DNA of 64,000 bases from Mycolicibacterium holsaticum DSM 44478 = JCM 12374 (GCF_019645835.1 NZ_CP080998.1:2356001-2420000); one strand, 5' to 3'. Positions 40,375 through 51,287 are shown, counted from the first letter of the stretch. The notes: generated by a model from the letters alone, not told the origin. Made by a program: numbers and translations.

Positions 40375-41733
40375 GTGCAGCGACGAATCATGGGCATCGA
40401 GACAGAATTCGGTGTCACCTGCACGTTCCACGGCCATCGGCGACTCAGTCCCGATGAAGTTGCCCGCTACCTGTTCCGGCGCGTGGTGTCGTGGGGCCGC
40501 AGCTCCAACGTTTTCCTCCGCAACGGTGCGCGCCTGTACCTCGACGTCGGCAGCCACCCCGAGTACGCCACCGCCGAGTGCGACAGCCTCACCCAGTTGG
40601 TCACCCACGACCGCGCGGGTGAGCGGGTGCTCGAAGACCTGCTCATCGACGCCGAACAGCGCCTCGCCGACGAGGGCATCGGCGGCGACATCTACCTGTT
40701 CAAGAACAACACCGACTCGGCGGGCAACTCCTATGGCTGCCACGAGAACTACCTGATCGTGCGGGCGGGCGAGTTCTCCCGGATCTCCGACGTGCTGCTG
40801 CCGTTCCTGGTCACCCGCCAGCTGATCTGCGGCGCGGGCAAGGTGCTGCAGACACCCAAGGCGGCGACGTTCTGCCTGAGCCAACGCGCGGAGCACATCT
40901 GGGAGGGCGTGTCGTCGGCGACCACCCGGAGCCGCCCCATTATCAATACCCGGGACGAACCGCACGCCGACGCCGAGAAGTACCGGCGGCTGCACGTCAT
41001 CGTCGGCGACTCCAACATGTGCGAGTCCACCACGATGCTCAAGGTGGGCACCGCCTCGCTGGTGCTGGAGATGATCGAGGCAGGCATCGCGTTCCGCGAC
41101 TTCTCCTTGGACAACCCGATCCGGGCCATCCGCGAGGTCAGCCACGACCTGACCGGACGCCGCCCGGTGCGGCTGGCCGGCGGCAGGCAGGCCAGCGCGC
41201 TGGACATCCAGCGTGAGTACTACTCCCGCGCCGTGGAGTACCTGCAGAGCCGCGAGCCCGACACCCAGATCCAGCAGGTCGTCGACCTGTGGGGGCGCCA
41301 ACTGGACGCGGTGGAAAGCCAGGACTTCGCCAAGGTCGACACCGAGATCGACTGGGTGATCAAGCGCAAGCTGTTCCAGCGCTACCAGGACCGCTACAAC
41401 ATGGAGCTGGCCGACCCCAAGATCAGCCAGCTCGACCTGGCCTACCACGACATCAAGCGCGGTCGCGGGGTGTTCGACCTGCTGCAGCGCAAGGGGCTGG
41501 CGGCGCGGATCACCACCGACGAGGAGATCGAGGCCGCGGTCAACACGCCGCCGCAGACCACCCGCGCCAAGCTGCGCGGTGAGTTCATCAGCGCCGCCCA
41601 GGAAGCCGGCCGCGACTTCACCGTCGACTGGGTGCACCTCAAGCTCAACGACCAGGCCCAGCGCACGGTGTTGTGCAAGGACCCGTTCCGCTCGGTCGAT
41701 GAACGGGTCAAGCGGTTGATCGCCAGCATGTAG
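40375..41733 (+). CDS. pafA: Pup--protein ligase PafA
   Basis: Ligates the gamma-carboxylate of deamidated Pup's C-terminal Glu to lysine side chains using ATP. The 452-residue protein is the same length as in M. tuberculosis (Rv2097c). Metal and ATP contacts include the first strand [10 protein letters not shown] (Glu), [30 protein letters not shown] and [20 protein letters not shown]. The start is GTG at 40375 (MQRRIMGIE); a longer upstream frame is antisense sequence from the hydrolase. TAGTCT 7 nt upstream suggests a leaderless mRNA. pafB follows after 69 nt containing a strong hairpin. Confidence 0.97.
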   Translation: MQRRIMGIETEFGVTCTFHGHRRLSPDEVARYLFRRVVSWGRSSNVFLRNGARLYLDVGSHPEYATAECDSLTQLVTHDRAGERVLEDLLIDAEQRLADEGIGGDIYLFKNNTDSAGNSYGCHENYLIVRAGEFSRISDVLLPFLVTRQLICGAGKVLQTPKAATFCLSQRAEHIWEGVSSATTRSRPIINTRDEPHADAEKYRRLHVIVGDSNMCESTTMLKVGTASLVLEMIEAGIAFRDFSLDNPIRAIREVSHDLTGRRPVRLAGGRQASALDIQREYYSRAVEYLQSREPDTQIQQVVDLWGRQLDAVESQDFAKVDTEIDWVIKRKLFQRYQDRYNMELADPKISQLDLAYHDIKRGRGVFDLLQRKGLAARITTDEEIEAAVNTPPQTTRAKLRGEFISAAQEAGRDFTVDWVHLKLNDQAQRTVLCKDPFRSVDERVKRLIASM

Positions 41734-41754
41734 CGTCCCTGCAGGGTCGAGTCG

Positions 41755-41781
41755 CGGCCGCGTGAGCGCCTTCCGCGGCCG
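41755..41781 (+). terminator. Hairpin between pafA and pafB
   Basis: CGGCCGCG pairs perfectly with CGCGGCCG around an 11-nt loop. It has no U-tract, so it may be a weak terminator or an mRNA-processing/stability element separating pafA from pafBC. Confidence 0.4.
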
Positions 41782-41789
41782 GCACACCC

Positions 41790-41795
41790 TAAGCT
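41790..41795 (+). promoter_or_regulatory. -10 hexamer for leaderless pafB start
   Basis: TAAGCT ends 7 nt before the pafB GTG at 41803, just after the pafA-pafB hairpin, implying a separate leaderless pafBC transcript. Confidence 0.5.
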
Positions 41796-41802
41796 GGTCC
41801 AA

Positions 41803-42807
41803 GTGGGGATATCCAAAGTCGAACGGTTGATGAACCTCGTCATCGCGCTGCTGTCGGCCAACACCTACATCACCGCCGAACACATCCGCGAGACCGTCTA
41901 CGGCTACTCCGAGAACGCTAGCGACGAGGCGTTCTCCCGCATGTTCGAACGCGACAAGAACGAGCTGCGCGACCTGGGCATCCCGCTGGAGACCGGCCGG
42001 GTGTCGCAGTTCGACCCGACCGAGGGCTACCGCATCAACCGCGAGGCCTACGCGCTGCCCGCCGTCGAGCTGACCGCCGACGAAGCCGCCGCCGTCGCCG
42101 TGGCCACCCAGCTGTGGGAATCACCCGAGCTCATCACCGCCACCCAGGGCGCCCTGCTCAAGCTGCGGGCCGCGGGCGTCGACATCGACGCCGTCGACGC
42201 GGCGGTCGCGATCACCTCCACCGGCGCGCTGCCCGGTCTGCGCGGCTCCGAGGACGTCCTCGGAATCCTGTTGTCCGCCATCGACTCCGGCCAAGCCGTG
42301 CAGTTCCCGCACCGGCCGTCCCGCAGCGATCCCTACACCGTGCGCACCGTCGAACCGTGGGGTGTGCTCACCGACAGGGGGCGCTGGTACCTGGTGGGTC
42401 ACGACCGCGACCGCAACGCCACGCGCACGTTCCGGCTGTCGCGGATCGGCGCCGAGGTCACCCCGATCGGGCCGACCGGGGCGGTGTCGCCTCCGGAGGG
42501 GGTGAACCTGCGCGAGATCGTCGATCGCGCCGTCGGCGAGTGGCCCAGCAGCGGCCAGGCGCGGGTGTGGGTGGCCGACGGCCGGGCGACGGCGCTGCGC
42601 CGCCGCGCGACGGTCATCGGCCCGCGCGAACTCGACGGCCGGGCCGGCGAGGAGATCAGCGTGGACATCGGCATGCTGGACCGGCTGGCCCGCGAGGTCG
42701 CCAGCTACGGCCCCGACGCGGTGGCGCTGGCGCCCCAGGCGTTGCGCGACGACGTGCTGGCCCGGCTGCGCGCGCAGGCCGGACAACCCGGTGAGGTGCG
42801 GGCATGA
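41803..42807 (+). CDS. pafB: WYL-domain transcription regulator PafB
   Basis: With PafC forms the heterodimeric regulator that activates most DNA-damage genes independently of LexA in mycobacteria. The 334-residue protein has an N-terminal winged helix (VERLMNLVIALLSANTYITAEHIRETV), a middle region around YRINREAYALPAVELTADEAAAV, the WYL domain with VEPWGVLTDRGRWYLVGHDRDR, and a WCX extension to the C-terminus. It starts with GTG; a TAAGCT 7 nt upstream suggests its own leaderless promoter. It overlaps pafC by 4 nt (ATGA). Confidence 0.95.
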   Translation: MGISKVERLMNLVIALLSANTYITAEHIRETVYGYSENASDEAFSRMFERDKNELRDLGIPLETGRVSQFDPTEGYRINREAYALPAVELTADEAAAVAVATQLWESPELITATQGALLKLRAAGVDIDAVDAAVAITSTGALPGLRGSEDVLGILLSAIDSGQAVQFPHRPSRSDPYTVRTVEPWGVLTDRGRWYLVGHDRDRNATRTFRLSRIGAEVTPIGPTGAVSPPEGVNLREIVDRAVGEWPSSGQARVWVADGRATALRRRATVIGPRELDGRAGEEISVDIGMLDRLAREVASYGPDAVALAPQALRDDVLARLRAQAGQPGEVRA

Positions 42808-43790
42808 CCGCGATCTCCTCGCGGCTGGTGCGGCTGCTCAACATGGTCCCGTACTTTCAGGCCAATCCGCGGATCACCTACGCCGAAGCGGCCTCGGACC
42901 TCGGGGTCAGCGTCAAACAGCTGCGCGACGACATCAACCAGCTGTGGATGTGCGGGCTGCCCGGCTACGGCCCCGGCGACCTCATCGACTTCGAATTCTC
43001 AGGTGACACAATCGAAGTCACGTTCTCGGCGGGTATCGACCATCCGCTGCGGCTGACGTCGCCGGAGGCGACCGGCGTGCTGGTGGCGCTGCGGGCGCTG
43101 GCCGACGTGCCCGGCATGGTCGACCCGGAAGCCGCGCGCAGCGCGATCGCCAAGATCGAATCGGCCGCGGGCGCGCTGGGTCAGGACACCGGTGTGTCGG
43201 CGGCCGCGGTCGACGAGCGGGCCCCCATCGAGAGCGAGGCCGCCGCCGCGGTCCGCGGGGCCGTACGCGACGGCCGCGCGGTGACCATCGAGTACTACTC
43301 GGCGTCACACGACATGCTGTCCAGCCGCACCGTCGACCCGATCCGGGTCGTGCTCGTCGGCGACAACAGCTACCTGGAGGCGTGGTGCCGTTCGGCCGAG
43401 GGGGTGCGGCTGTTCCGGTTCGACCGCATCGTCGACGCGCAGGTGCTCGACGAACCCTCGGTGCCGCCGCCGCCGGCCGTGCAGGCCGAACCCGACACCT
43501 CGCTGTTCTCACCTTTTACCGCCGACCCGTCCCTGCCCGCGGCGACGCTGCTCATCGACCGCTCGGCGGCCTGGATGTTCGACTACTACCCGCTGCGTGA
43601 GATCCGTGAGCTGCCCGACGGCACCGTCGAGGCCGCGATGACCTACGCCTCCGACGACTGGATGGCGCGGTTCGTGCTCGGCTTCGGCCCCGCTGTGCGG
43701 GTGCTGGAACCGCAGTCGCTGGCGCGTCAGGTGCGGGAAACCGCCGCCGCCGCGTTGCGCGCATACGACGCGGCCGCCGGGGAACGGTAG
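42804..43790 (+). CDS. pafC: WYL-domain transcription regulator PafC
   Basis: Partner of PafB in the DNA-damage response regulator. The 328-residue protein has a winged helix (ITYAEAASDLGVSVKQLRDDINQLW) and a WYL domain with RTVDPIRVVLVGDNSYLEAWCRSAEGVRLFRFDRI, ending with a WCX-like part. Ligand binding to WYL domains by single-stranded nucleic acid is known for this family. The ATG overlaps the pafB stop (ATGA), so the heterodimer is made from one mRNA. tatA begins 30 nt later. Confidence 0.95.
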   Translation: MTAISSRLVRLLNMVPYFQANPRITYAEAASDLGVSVKQLRDDINQLWMCGLPGYGPGDLIDFEFSGDTIEVTFSAGIDHPLRLTSPEATGVLVALRALADVPGMVDPEAARSAIAKIESAAGALGQDTGVSAAAVDERAPIESEAAAAVRGAVRDGRAVTIEYYSASHDMLSSRTVDPIRVVLVGDNSYLEAWCRSAEGVRLFRFDRIVDAQVLDEPSVPPPPAVQAEPDTSLFSPFTADPSLPAATLLIDRSAAWMFDYYPLREIRELPDGTVEAAMTYASDDWMARFVLGFGPAVRVLEPQSLARQVRETAAAALRAYDAAAGER

Positions 43791-43820
43791 ACTGGCCAAG
43801 ACGTTCTGGAGGTGACCAAA

Positions 43821-44075
43821 TTGGGCGGTCTACAACCCTGGCACTGGGTGATTGTCATCGCTGTGTTCGTGCTGCTTTTCGGTGCCAAGAAGCTCCCGGA
43901 CGCGGCGCGTTCGCTGGGTAAGTCGATGCGGATCTTCAAGTCCGAGATCAAGGAGATGCAGGCGGACTCCAAGCAGGACGACACCTCGACGCCGCAGGCC
44001 ACGCCGATCGCCTCGGAACGCGTCGAGGGCGCGACGCCTGCGCCCGAGCAGCCCTCGGACAAACGGCCAGCCTGA
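43821..44075 (+). CDS. tatA: Sec-independent translocase subunit TatA
   Basis: Pore-forming component of the twin-arginine translocase. The 84-residue protein has a short N-terminus (MGGLQPWHW), one membrane helix ([12 protein letters not shown]), the conserved [26 protein letters not shown] amphipathic helix and an acidic disordered tail. The start is TTG at 43821 because GGAGG at 43808-43812 is 8 nt upstream and the residues match TatA; the GTG at 43812 overlaps that site. tatC follows 51 nt later. Confidence 0.92.
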   Translation: MGGLQPWHWVIVIAVFVLLFGAKKLPDAARSLGKSMRIFKSEIKEMQADSKQDDTSTPQATPIASERVEGATPAPEQPSDKRPA

Positions 44076-44126
44076 CCAGCGCCGACGAAGCCGACCGCGG
44101 CATGACGCCGCGTCGATAGGACTGCC

Positions 44127-45077
44127 GTGCAGCCCCCAGCGATCCTCAAGAAACTCAATCCTCGTCAGCGTCGTTCCCGGGTCAACCCGGACGGCACCAT
44201 GTCGCTGGTCGAACACCTACAAGAGCTGCGCAACCGGCTGCTGATCGCGGCTGGCGCGATCGTGCTCACCACGATCGTCGGGTTCCTCTGGTACAGCCAC
44301 GGCGCCTTCGGGCTGCCCAGCCTTGGCGACTGGCTGCGCGGACCCTACTGCGAGCTGCCCGCCTCCTCGCGCGCCGACATCACCGTCGACGGCGCCTGCC
44401 GTCTGCTCGCGACGTCGCCGTTCGACCAGTTCATGCTGCGCTTGAAGGTGGGCCTGACCGCGGGCATCGTGCTGGCCTGCCCGGTGTGGCTGTATCAGCT
44501 GTGGGCGTTCATCACCCCGGGCCTGTACCGCAAGGAACGGCGGTTCGCGGTCGCGTTCGTGGTGGTGGGCGCCGCGCTGTTCGTCGCGGGCGCGGTGCTG
44601 GCCTACGTCGTGCTGTCCACGGCGCTGAGCTTCCTGCTGACGGTCGGCGCCGACGTGCAGGTCACCGCGTTGTCCGGTGACCAGTACTTCGGGTTCCTGA
44701 TCAACCTGCTGCTGGTGTTCGGGTTCAGCTTCGAGTTCCCCCTGCTGATCATCATGCTCAACCTGGTCGGCATCCTCACCTACGAGCGGCTGGCCGCATG
44801 GCGGCGCGGCCTGATCTTCGCGCTGTTCGTGTTCGCCGCGATCTTCACGCCGGGCTCAGACCCGTTCTCGATGCTGGCGCTGGCGCTGGCGTTGACGACG
44901 CTGCTCGAGGTCGCGATCCAGATCGCCCGCCTCAACGACAAGCGCAAGGCCCGCCGCGCGGCGCTCGACGAGGTCCCCGACGAACAAGCGGCGCCGATCG
45001 GTCCCGCCGAACCGATCGAGACGCCGACCACCGTGCCGACGTCGACGCGGCCCGTGGTCGATGACGATGCCACTTAG
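44127..45077 (+). CDS. tatC: Sec-independent translocase subunit TatC
   Basis: Receptor subunit that recognises twin-arginine signal peptides. The 316-residue protein has the N-terminal cytoplasmic signature [18 protein letters not shown], the first periplasmic loop with three cysteines (YCELPASS and GACRLLAT), the family motif [11 protein letters not shown] and the six helices. A long acidic C-terminal tail follows the last helix. It starts with GTG. helY begins inside its 3' end (45061), a 17-nt overlap. Confidence 0.95.
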   Translation: MQPPAILKKLNPRQRRSRVNPDGTMSLVEHLQELRNRLLIAAGAIVLTTIVGFLWYSHGAFGLPSLGDWLRGPYCELPASSRADITVDGACRLLATSPFDQFMLRLKVGLTAGIVLACPVWLYQLWAFITPGLYRKERRFAVAFVVVGAALFVAGAVLAYVVLSTALSFLLTVGADVQVTALSGDQYFGFLINLLLVFGFSFEFPLLIIMLNLVGILTYERLAAWRRGLIFALFVFAAIFTPGSDPFSMLALALALTTLLEVAIQIARLNDKRKARRAALDEVPDEQAAPIGPAEPIETPTTVPTSTRPVVDDDAT

Positions 45078-47829
45078 CGGGCAGCTCGCCGAGTTCACCA
45101 CGCATCTGCCGTTTGCGCTCGACGACTTCCAGCGCACCGCCTGCGAGGCCTTGGCGAACGGACACGGCGTGCTGGTGTGCGCCCCGACCGGCGCGGGCAA
45201 AACCGTGGTCGGGGAGTTCGCGGTGCACCTGGCGTTGGCCACGGGTGGCAAGTGCTTCTACACCACGCCGATCAAGGCGTTGAGCAACCAGAAGCACAGC
45301 GACCTGGTGCGTCGGTACGGCCCGAAGAACATCGGCCTGCTCACCGGCGACCAGTCGATCAACGGTGACGCCGACATCGTGGTGATGACCACCGAAGTGC
45401 TGCGCAACATGCTCTACGCGAACTCGCCTGCACTGCACGGACTTTCCTACGTCGTGATGGACGAGGTGCACTTCCTGGCCGACCGGATGCGCGGCGCGGT
45501 GTGGGAGGAGGTGATTCTGCACCTGCCCGACGACGTGCTGCTGGTGAGCCTGTCGGCCACGGTGAGCAACGCCGAGGAGTTCGGCGGCTGGATGCAGACG
45601 GTGCGCGGGGACACCACGGTCGTCGTCGACGAACACCGCCCGGTCCCGCTGTGGCAGCACGTCCTGGTCGGCAACCGGCTGTTCGACCTGTTCGACTACC
45701 GCGCCACCAAAGCGGGGAAATCCAAGCGCGAGCTGCTGGTCGACCCGGACCTGTTGCGCCACATCGCCCATCGGCGCGAAGCCGACCGGTTGTCCGACTG
45801 GCAGCCGCGCGGGCGCGGCCGGTCGGGTCACCGAGGTCGGCCCACCATGTACCGTCCGCCGTCGCGGCCCGACGTCATCGCCGCGCTGGACCGCGAGGGG
45901 CTGCTGCCCGCGATCACGTTCATCTTCTCCCGCGCCGGCTGCGACGCCGCGGTCAAACAGTGCCTGCGCTCGTCGCTGCGGCTGACCACCGACGAGGAGC
46001 GCGCCGCGATCGCCGAGGTGGTCGAGCGCCGCTGCGGCGAGCTGCCCGAATCCGACCTGATCGTGCTGGACTACCACGAATGGCGCGAGGGCCTGCTGCG
46101 CGGCCTGGCCGCCCACCACGCCGGGATGCTGCCGGTGTTCCGCCACACCGTGGAGGAACTGTTCTCCGCAGGGCTGGTGAAGGCCGTGTTCGCCACGGAG
46201 ACACTGGCGTTGGGGATCAACATGCCGGCACGCACCGTGGTGCTCGAGCGGCTGGTGAAGTTCAACGGTGAGCAACACATGCCGTTGACGCCGGGGGAGT
46301 ACACCCAGCTGACGGGCCGCGCGGGCCGGCGCGGCATCGACGTGGAAGGCCACGCGGTGGTGCTGTGGCATCCCAACGACGACATGTCCGATCCCGCCGA
46401 AGTCGCCGGGCTGGCCTCCACCCGCACCTTCCCGCTGCGCAGTTCGTTCGCGCCGTCCTACAACATGACCATCAACCTGGTGCAGCAGATGGGCCCGGCG
46501 CAGGCGCACAAGCTGCTGGAGAGTTCGTTCGCGCAGTACCAGGCGGACCGGTCGGTGGTCGGGCTGCGCCGCGGTATCGAGCGGGGCGAACGGATGCTCG
46601 ACGAGATCGCCGCCGAACTCGACGGCGGCCGCGACGCGCCGATCCTGGCGTATGTGCGGCTACGCCAGGAGATCTCGGACCGGGAAAAGGCGCAGTCGCG
46701 CGCATCGCGGCTGCAGCGCCGCCGGGCCACCAACGACGCGCTGACCGCGCTGCGCCGCGGCGACATCATCAACATCGGCCACGGGCGCCGCGGCGGCCTG
46801 GCGGTGGTCCTCGAACCCGCGCGCGACGAGGACGATCCCCGCCCGCTGGTGCTGACCGAACACCGCTGGGCGGGCCGGATCTCCTCGGCCGACTACACGG
46901 GCGACTCGGAGACGTTGGGCTCGATGTCGCTGCCCAAGCGCGTCGAACACCGCAACCCGCGGGCCCGGCGCGATCTGGCGTCGGCGCTGCGTTCGGCGGC
47001 GGCCGGCCTGGATGTGCCGTCGGCGAAGGCCAAACGCAGCGGCCCGCCCAAAGAACGTGACGTCGACCCGGAACTGGCGTCGCTGCGGGAGCGGTTGCGC
47101 CGCCATCCGGCCCACCAGCTGCCCGACCGGGAGGAGAAGGCCCGGCTCGCCGAGCGGTATCTGCGCATCCAGCGCGACAACGAGCAGATCCGGCAGAAGG
47201 TGGCCGCCGCTACCAACTCGCTGGCGCGCACCTTCGACCGGATCGTGGTGCTGCTCACCGAGCGCGGCTACATCGACGGTTCGGGAGCCGACCCGAAGGT
47301 CACCGACGACGGCCGGCTACTGGCCCGCATCTACAGCGAAAGCGACCTGCTGGTCGCCGAGTCGCTGCGCAGCGGCGTCTGGGAGGGCTTGCAACCCGCG
47401 GAGTTGGCGGCGGTGCTCTCGGCGGTGCTCTACGAGTCGCGCGGGGACACGCCCGGTTCACCCGATTCCGTCGACGTGCCGACGGGCCGGCTGCGCCGCG
47501 CGCTGAACCAGACCCTGCGGCTGTGGACGGAGCTGCGCAGCGACGAGCAGCGCCACCGCATCACGCAGAGCCGCGAGCCCGACAACGGCTTCGTCCCCGC
47601 GATCTACCGGTGGGCCACCAGCGGCGACCTGGCCGGCGCGCTGGCCGCCAGCGACGCCACCGGTTCGGGGTCGCCGCTGTCGGCGGGGGATTTCGTGCGT
47701 TGGTGCCGCCAGGTGCTCGACCTGCTCGACCAGGTGCGCAACGCAGCCCCCGACCCCGCGCTGCGCGGGTCGGCGAAACGCGCCATCAGCGACATTCGAC
47801 GCGGCGTCGTGGCAGTTGATGCGGGGTAG
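45061..47829 (+). CDS. helY: DExH-box helicase HelY (Ski2/Mtr4-like)
   Basis: A 922-residue Ski2-like RNA/DNA helicase. The motifs run in order: PTGAGKT (Walker A, ~41-47), [11 protein letters not shown] (Ia), [36 protein letters not shown] (DExH, II), LSATVSN (III), [17 protein letters not shown] (V) and [15 protein letters not shown] (VI), then a C-terminal extension of ~350 residues with arch/stalk helices. It starts at ATG 45061 (a second ATG at 45067 is possible), within the end of tatC. It likely unwinds structured RNA or DNA; M. tuberculosis HelY (Rv2092c) is similar. Confidence 0.95.
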   Translation: MTMPLSGQLAEFTTHLPFALDDFQRTACEALANGHGVLVCAPTGAGKTVVGEFAVHLALATGGKCFYTTPIKALSNQKHSDLVRRYGPKNIGLLTGDQSINGDADIVVMTTEVLRNMLYANSPALHGLSYVVMDEVHFLADRMRGAVWEEVILHLPDDVLLVSLSATVSNAEEFGGWMQTVRGDTTVVVDEHRPVPLWQHVLVGNRLFDLFDYRATKAGKSKRELLVDPDLLRHIAHRREADRLSDWQPRGRGRSGHRGRPTMYRPPSRPDVIAALDREGLLPAITFIFSRAGCDAAVKQCLRSSLRLTTDEERAAIAEVVERRCGELPESDLIVLDYHEWREGLLRGLAAHHAGMLPVFRHTVEELFSAGLVKAVFATETLALGINMPARTVVLERLVKFNGEQHMPLTPGEYTQLTGRAGRRGIDVEGHAVVLWHPNDDMSDPAEVAGLASTRTFPLRSSFAPSYNMTINLVQQMGPAQAHKLLESSFAQYQADRSVVGLRRGIERGERMLDEIAAELDGGRDAPILAYVRLRQEISDREKAQSRASRLQRRRATNDALTALRRGDIINIGHGRRGGLAVVLEPARDEDDPRPLVLTEHRWAGRISSADYTGDSETLGSMSLPKRVEHRNPRARRDLASALRSAAAGLDVPSAKAKRSGPPKERDVDPELASLRERLRRHPAHQLPDREEKARLAERYLRIQRDNEQIRQKVAAATNSLARTFDRIVVLLTERGYIDGSGADPKVTDDGRLLARIYSESDLLVAESLRSGVWEGLQPAELAAVLSAVLYESRGDTPGSPDSVDVPTGRLRRALNQTLRLWTELRSDEQRHRITQSREPDNGFVPAIYRWATSGDLAGALAASDATGSGSPLSAGDFVRWCRQVLDLLDQVRNAAPDPALRGSAKRAISDIRRGVVAVDAG

Positions 47830-47885
47830 TGTGTGCGCAGAAAGACGGGAACCAAGCCGCGGCCGGCCGCGGGTGAAGGAGTGAG

Positions 47886-48701
47886 ATGAGCGGACCGCAG
47901 GGATCTGATCCGACGCAGCCGTGGCCCGGCCAGCAGCCGGAACAGCCGACGGACCAGCCATCGAGCGATCCGTCCGGGGACCAGGCGAACCAGCAGTGGC
48001 AGCAGCAGCCGTCCGGTGGCGAGCAGCAGCCGCAGGCCTGGCAGCCGCCGGCCTACGACCCCCAGCAGGCCCAGCAGTACCCGCAGTACCAGCAGCCCGC
48101 CTACCAGCCGCCGCAGCAGTACCCGCCGACCGAGCAGTACGGGCAGCCCACCGAGTACAACCCGCAGGCCTATCCGCAGCCCGGCCAGTACGGTCAACCG
48201 GGCCAGCCCGGTCAGTACGGCCAGCCCGGTCAACCCGGTCAACCCGGTCAACCCGGTCAGTACGGCCAGCCCTACGGCCAGCCGCCTACCCAGTACGGTC
48301 AGCAGCCCGGCCAGTTCGGCCAGTACCCGCCCTACGGCCAGCCCGGCGGCGAGGAGGGTTCGAAACGCTCGATGGCGGTGATCGGTGGCGTCATCGGCCT
48401 GCTGGCCGTGATCATCGTCGCGGTGGTGCTGGTGCTCGGGTTCTGGAAGCCCGGCTTCTTCGTGACCACCAAACTCGACATCGACGCGGCCCAGAGCGGC
48501 GTGCAGCAGATCCTCACCGACGAGGCCAACGGCTACGGCGCCAAGAACGTCAAGGACGTCAAGTGCAACGACGGCCAGGACCCCACGGTCGAGAAGGGCG
48601 CCAGCTTCAACTGCGAGGTCAGCATCGACGGCACCAAACGTCAGGTCACCGTGACGTTCCAGGACGATCGCGGCACCTACGAGGTCGGTCGGCCCAAGTA
48701 G
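47886..48701 (+). CDS. DUF4333 membrane-anchored protein with Gln/Pro/Tyr repeats
   Basis: A 271-residue protein with a long, low-complexity cytoplasmic N-terminus (~150 residues rich in Q, P, Y and G, with [13 protein letters not shown]), one membrane helix ([21 protein letters not shown]) and a C-terminal DUF4333 domain (~90 residues) on the outside, with a Cys pair in [11 protein letters not shown] and FNCEVS. Rv2091c of M. tuberculosis has the same design. It starts with ATG 7 nt after GAAGGAG. The repeat includes four 9-nt tandem copies in the DNA. The repeats are likely a flexible scaffold; function unknown. Confidence 0.85.
   Translation: MSGPQGSDPTQPWPGQQPEQPTDQPSSDPSGDQANQQWQQQPSGGEQQPQAWQPPAYDPQQAQQYPQYQQPAYQPPQQYPPTEQYGQPTEYNPQAYPQPGQYGQPGQPGQYGQPGQPGQPGQPGQYGQPYGQPPTQYGQQPGQFGQYPPYGQPGGEEGSKRSMAVIGGVIGLLAVIIVAVVLVLGFWKPGFFVTTKLDIDAAQSGVQQILTDEANGYGAKNVKDVKCNDGQDPTVEKGASFNCEVSIDGTKRQVTVTFQDDRGTYEVGRPK
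48225..48260 (+). repeat. Four tandem 9-nt repeats within the DUF4333 gene
   Basis: Units CCCGGTCAA, CCCGGTCAA, CCCGGTCAA, CCCGGTCAG are head to tail and encode Pro-Gly-Gln. Adding or losing units keeps the reading frame, so length variation between strains is likely. Confidence 0.85.
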
Positions 48702-48707
48702 CGCCCG

Positions 48708-49667
48708 TCAGCGCGCGGGCAGGCCGTCGAGCGCCTTCTGCAGCCTGCCGATCGACGACGTGACACCGTAGGTCTGGGCCAGTTCGGCGACCTTGCGGGG
48801 CTGTCCGGCGGCCAGCGGCAGCGTGTCGTCGGGGGTGGAGAAGTCGACGTCGCAGCCGGTGGCCACCCGCACCACCGGCTCGGCCGCCTCGATGTAGTCG
48901 GTGGCGGCCAAGAGCTTGGTCCGAAACGCCTTGGACATCTTGGACTTCGGGTCGTGCGCGGCGGCCATGATGTTCTCCAGCGACCCGTGCTGTGCCAGCA
49001 GCGTGGCCGCCGTCTTCTCGCCGACCCCCGGCACCCCGGGCAGCCCGTCGGAGGGGTCGCCGCGCAGCAACGCGAGCTCGGCGTAGGCCGGGCCGGCGCG
49101 GTGCACCGGGACGCCGTAGGTCTCGGCGACTTCCTTCGGCCCGAACAACGTCGCCTTGGCCAGCCCGCGCCCGATGTAGAGCACCCGCACCGGCACCGGG
49201 TCGTCGCCGACCAGCTGCAGCAGATCCCGGTCACCGCTGATCACCACGACCGGGCTGCGCCGCTCCCGGGTTGCCAGCGTTCCCAGCACGTCGTCGGCCT
49301 CGTGCTCGGCCGCCCCGGCCGTCGCGATACCGAATGCGTCCAGGATCTCAAGGATCATGTCGACCTGCGGTGTCAGATCGTCGGGCACTTCCTCGATGTC
49401 GGGCGTCCCGTCGGGTTGGGGTTCCTCAACCCGGTGCGCCTTGTACGACGGGATCAGGTCCACCCGCCACTGCGGGCGCCAGTCGTCGTCGCGGCAGACC
49501 ACCAGCCGCTCGGGACGCTCACGGGTGATGACGGTCGCGACGGCGTCGAGGAATCCGCGCACCGCGTTGACCGGCCGACCGTCGGGCGCCGTGATCGACG
49601 AGGGCACGCCGAAGTACGAACGAAACCACATGCTGGCGCCGTCGAGCAGCAACAGGGGAGCGGGCAT
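48708..49667 (-). CDS. 5'-3' exonuclease (Rv2090-like, Pol I N-terminal type)
   Basis: A 319-residue FEN/5'-nuclease homologous to the N-terminal exonuclease domain of DNA polymerase I, but free-standing. Conserved acidic residues are in [14 protein letters not shown], the segment [48 protein letters not shown] and the helix-hairpin-helix [17 protein letters not shown]. It acts on flap or branched DNA in repair or replication. The ATG at 49667 is chosen because GGCAGG sits 9 nt upstream; an ATG at 49676 would overlap that site. It is divergent from pepE. Confidence 0.92.
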   Translation of the reverse strand: MPAPLLLLDGASMWFRSYFGVPSSITAPDGRPVNAVRGFLDAVATVITRERPERLVVCRDDDWRPQWRVDLIPSYKAHRVEEPQPDGTPDIEEVPDDLTPQVDMILEILDAFGIATAGAAEHEADDVLGTLATRERRSPVVVISGDRDLLQLVGDDPVPVRVLYIGRGLAKATLFGPKEVAETYGVPVHRAGPAYAELALLRGDPSDGLPGVPGVGEKTAATLLAQHGSLENIMAAAHDPKSKMSKAFRTKLLAATDYIEAAEPVVRVATGCDVDFSTPDDTLPLAAGQPRKVAELAQTYGVTSSIGRLQKALDGLPAR

Positions 49668-49694
49668 GGCTGTCATCCTGCCAGGGGCGCGCAT

Positions 49695-49700
49695 TAGCCT
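49695..49700 (+). promoter_or_regulatory. -10 hexamer for leaderless pepE start
   Basis: TAGCCT ends 7 nt before the pepE ATG at 49708, without a Shine-Dalgarno. Confidence 0.45.
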
Positions 49701-49707
49701 GAACTCC

Positions 49708-50838
49708 ATGACCGCCAGTCGATTCAGCGCCGACGTCTACGCCCGACGGCTGCAGTCCGCCGCCACCGCCGCCGCCGGCGCCGGCCTGGCCGGCCTGGTC
49801 ATCTCGCCCGGCTACGACATGCGCTACCTGATCGGCTCGCGGGCGCAGACCTTCGAGCGGCTGACCGCGCTGGTGCTGCCCGCCGACGGGGAGCCGACGG
49901 TCGTGGTGCCCCGCCTGGAGTTGGCCGCGCTCAAGGAGTCCGCGGTGCCCGATCTGGGCCTGCCGGTGCGCGACTGGGTCGACGGCGACGATCCCTACCG
50001 GCTGGTGGCCGACGTGCTGGGCGGCGGCACCCTGCACACCGCGGTCACCGACTCGATGCCCGCGCTGCACCTGCTGCCGCTGGCCGAGGCGCTCGGCGCG
50101 GTCCCGGTGCTGGCGACCGAGGTGCTGCGCCGGTTGCGGATGATCAAGGACCCCGCCGAGATCGACGTGCTGCGCAAGGCGGGCGCGGCGATCGACCGCG
50201 TGCACGCCCGGGTGCCCGACTTCCTGGTGCCGGGCCGTACCGAGGCCGACGTCGCCGCCGACATCGCCGACGCCATTGTCGCCGAAGGGCATTCGGAGGT
50301 GGCGTTCATCATCGTCGGGTCGGGGCCGCACGGCGCCGACCCGCACCACGAATGCTCGGACCGTGAACTGCGCGCAGGCGACGTCGTCGTCGTGGACATC
50401 GGTGGCCCGTACGAGCCCGGCTACAACTCCGACTGCACCCGCACCTACAGCATCGGCGAGCCGAGCGCCGAGATCGCGCGGCGCTACGCGGTGCTGCAAC
50501 ACGCGCAGCGCGCCGCCGTCGAGTTCGTGCGTCCGGGCGTGACCGCCGAGCAGGTGGACGCCGTCGCCCGCGATGTGCTGGCCGCCGATGGCCTCGCCGA
50601 GGCGTTCGTACACCGCACCGGCCACGGCATCGGGCTCTCCGTGCACGAGGAGCCCTATATCGTCGCGGGCAACGACCTGCCGCTCGAGGCCGGCATGGCG
50701 TTCTCCGTCGAACCCGGCATCTATTTTCCCGGCCAGTGGGGCGCGCGCATCGAGGACATCGTCATCGTCACCGCCGACGGCGCCGAACCGGTCAACAACC
50801 GCCCGCACGACTTGGTGGTGGTGCCGGCAGGCGGTTAG
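49708..50838 (+). CDS. pepE: M24 family Xaa-Pro dipeptidase-like PepE (Rv2089c-like)
   Basis: A 376-residue metallopeptidase of the M24 (pita-bread) family, cleaving after N-terminal residues next to proline. The N-terminal creatinase domain begins after [13 protein letters not shown]. The C-terminal catalytic domain holds the five metal ligands: [24 protein letters not shown] (two Asp), [16 protein letters not shown] (His), [11 protein letters not shown] (Glu) and RIEDIVIVT (Glu). TAGCCT 7 nt before the ATG suggests a leaderless transcript; a large upstream in-frame extension is antisense. It is convergent with the F420 reductase gene (4-nt overlap). Confidence 0.93.
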   Translation: MTASRFSADVYARRLQSAATAAAGAGLAGLVISPGYDMRYLIGSRAQTFERLTALVLPADGEPTVVVPRLELAALKESAVPDLGLPVRDWVDGDDPYRLVADVLGGGTLHTAVTDSMPALHLLPLAEALGAVPVLATEVLRRLRMIKDPAEIDVLRKAGAAIDRVHARVPDFLVPGRTEADVAADIADAIVAEGHSEVAFIIVGSGPHGADPHHECSDRELRAGDVVVVDIGGPYEPGYNSDCTRTYSIGEPSAEIARRYAVLQHAQRAAVEFVRPGVTAEQVDAVARDVLAADGLAEAFVHRTGHGIGLSVHEEPYIVAGNDLPLEAGMAFSVEPGIYFPGQWGARIEDIVIVTADGAEPVNNRPHDLVVVPAGG

Positions 50839-51260
50839 GACTCGGTGCGGTCCAGCAGGCTCGACGAGCCCAGCACCCGCTCGACGCGGACCTCGATCAC
50901 CACCCGCTTCGGGTTGACCCGCGGAGTGCGGTAGCGCTGCGCGTAGCGCAGTTCGGCGTCGCGCACGGCGTCGGGGTCGGTGTTGACCGTGGCCTTGCCC
51001 TCCAGCGACAGCCACCGTGCGCCGTCGACCTGGCTGAGCACGGCCACGCCCCGGTTCTCGGCGTTGACGGCCTTCTGCGAGCCGCCGCTGGTGATGACCC
51101 GCGCGATGTGGGTGGTCGGATCGAAGGTGAAACCCACCGCCACGACGTGCGGGGAGTTGTCGGCCCGCAGCGTCGTCAGCATCGCCAGATGCCGCTCGGA
51201 CAGAAACGCCAACGCGTCGCTGTTGAGCCGGGTGGTTGCCTTGCGGCTGGACTGGGCCAT
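50835..51260 (-). CDS. F420-dependent PPOX-class oxidoreductase (biliverdin-reductase-like, Rv2074-like)
   Basis: A 141-residue split-barrel flavin/deazaflavin-binding protein. Landmarks are [25 protein letters not shown], the F420-contact stretch [34 protein letters not shown] and a Tyr/Arg-rich C-terminus ([22 protein letters not shown]). It closely resembles M. tuberculosis Rv2074, an F420H2-dependent biliverdin reductase. A longer frame upstream is antisense to the SDR. Minus-strand TAGGTT (51268-51273) lies 7 nt before its ATG, giving a divergent pair of leaderless promoters with the SDR gene. Confidence 0.92.
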   Translation of the reverse strand: MAQSSRKATTRLNSDALAFLSERHLAMLTTLRADNSPHVVAVGFTFDPTTHIARVITSGGSQKAVNAENRGVAVLSQVDGARWLSLEGKATVNTDPDAVRDAELRYAQRYRTPRVNPKRVVIEVRVERVLGSSSLLDRTES

Positions 51261-51281
51261 CACGCCCAACCTAGCGCAGTG

Positions 51282-51287
51282 GATAAT
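51282..51287 (+). promoter_or_regulatory. -10 hexamer for leaderless SDR start
   Basis: GATAAT ends 7 nt before the GTG at 51295; the divergent F420 reductase has its own TAGGTT at 51268-51273 on the minus strand. Confidence 0.5.

Noticed and set aside
44932..46509. 525-residue minus-strand frame antisense to helY
   Set aside because: Shadow of the helicase, whose seven motifs are intact on the plus strand.
48225..48260. CRISPR-like or satellite repeat
   Set aside because: The units are 9 nt, contiguous, without spacers, and encode a Pro-Gly-Gln repeat in a real gene.
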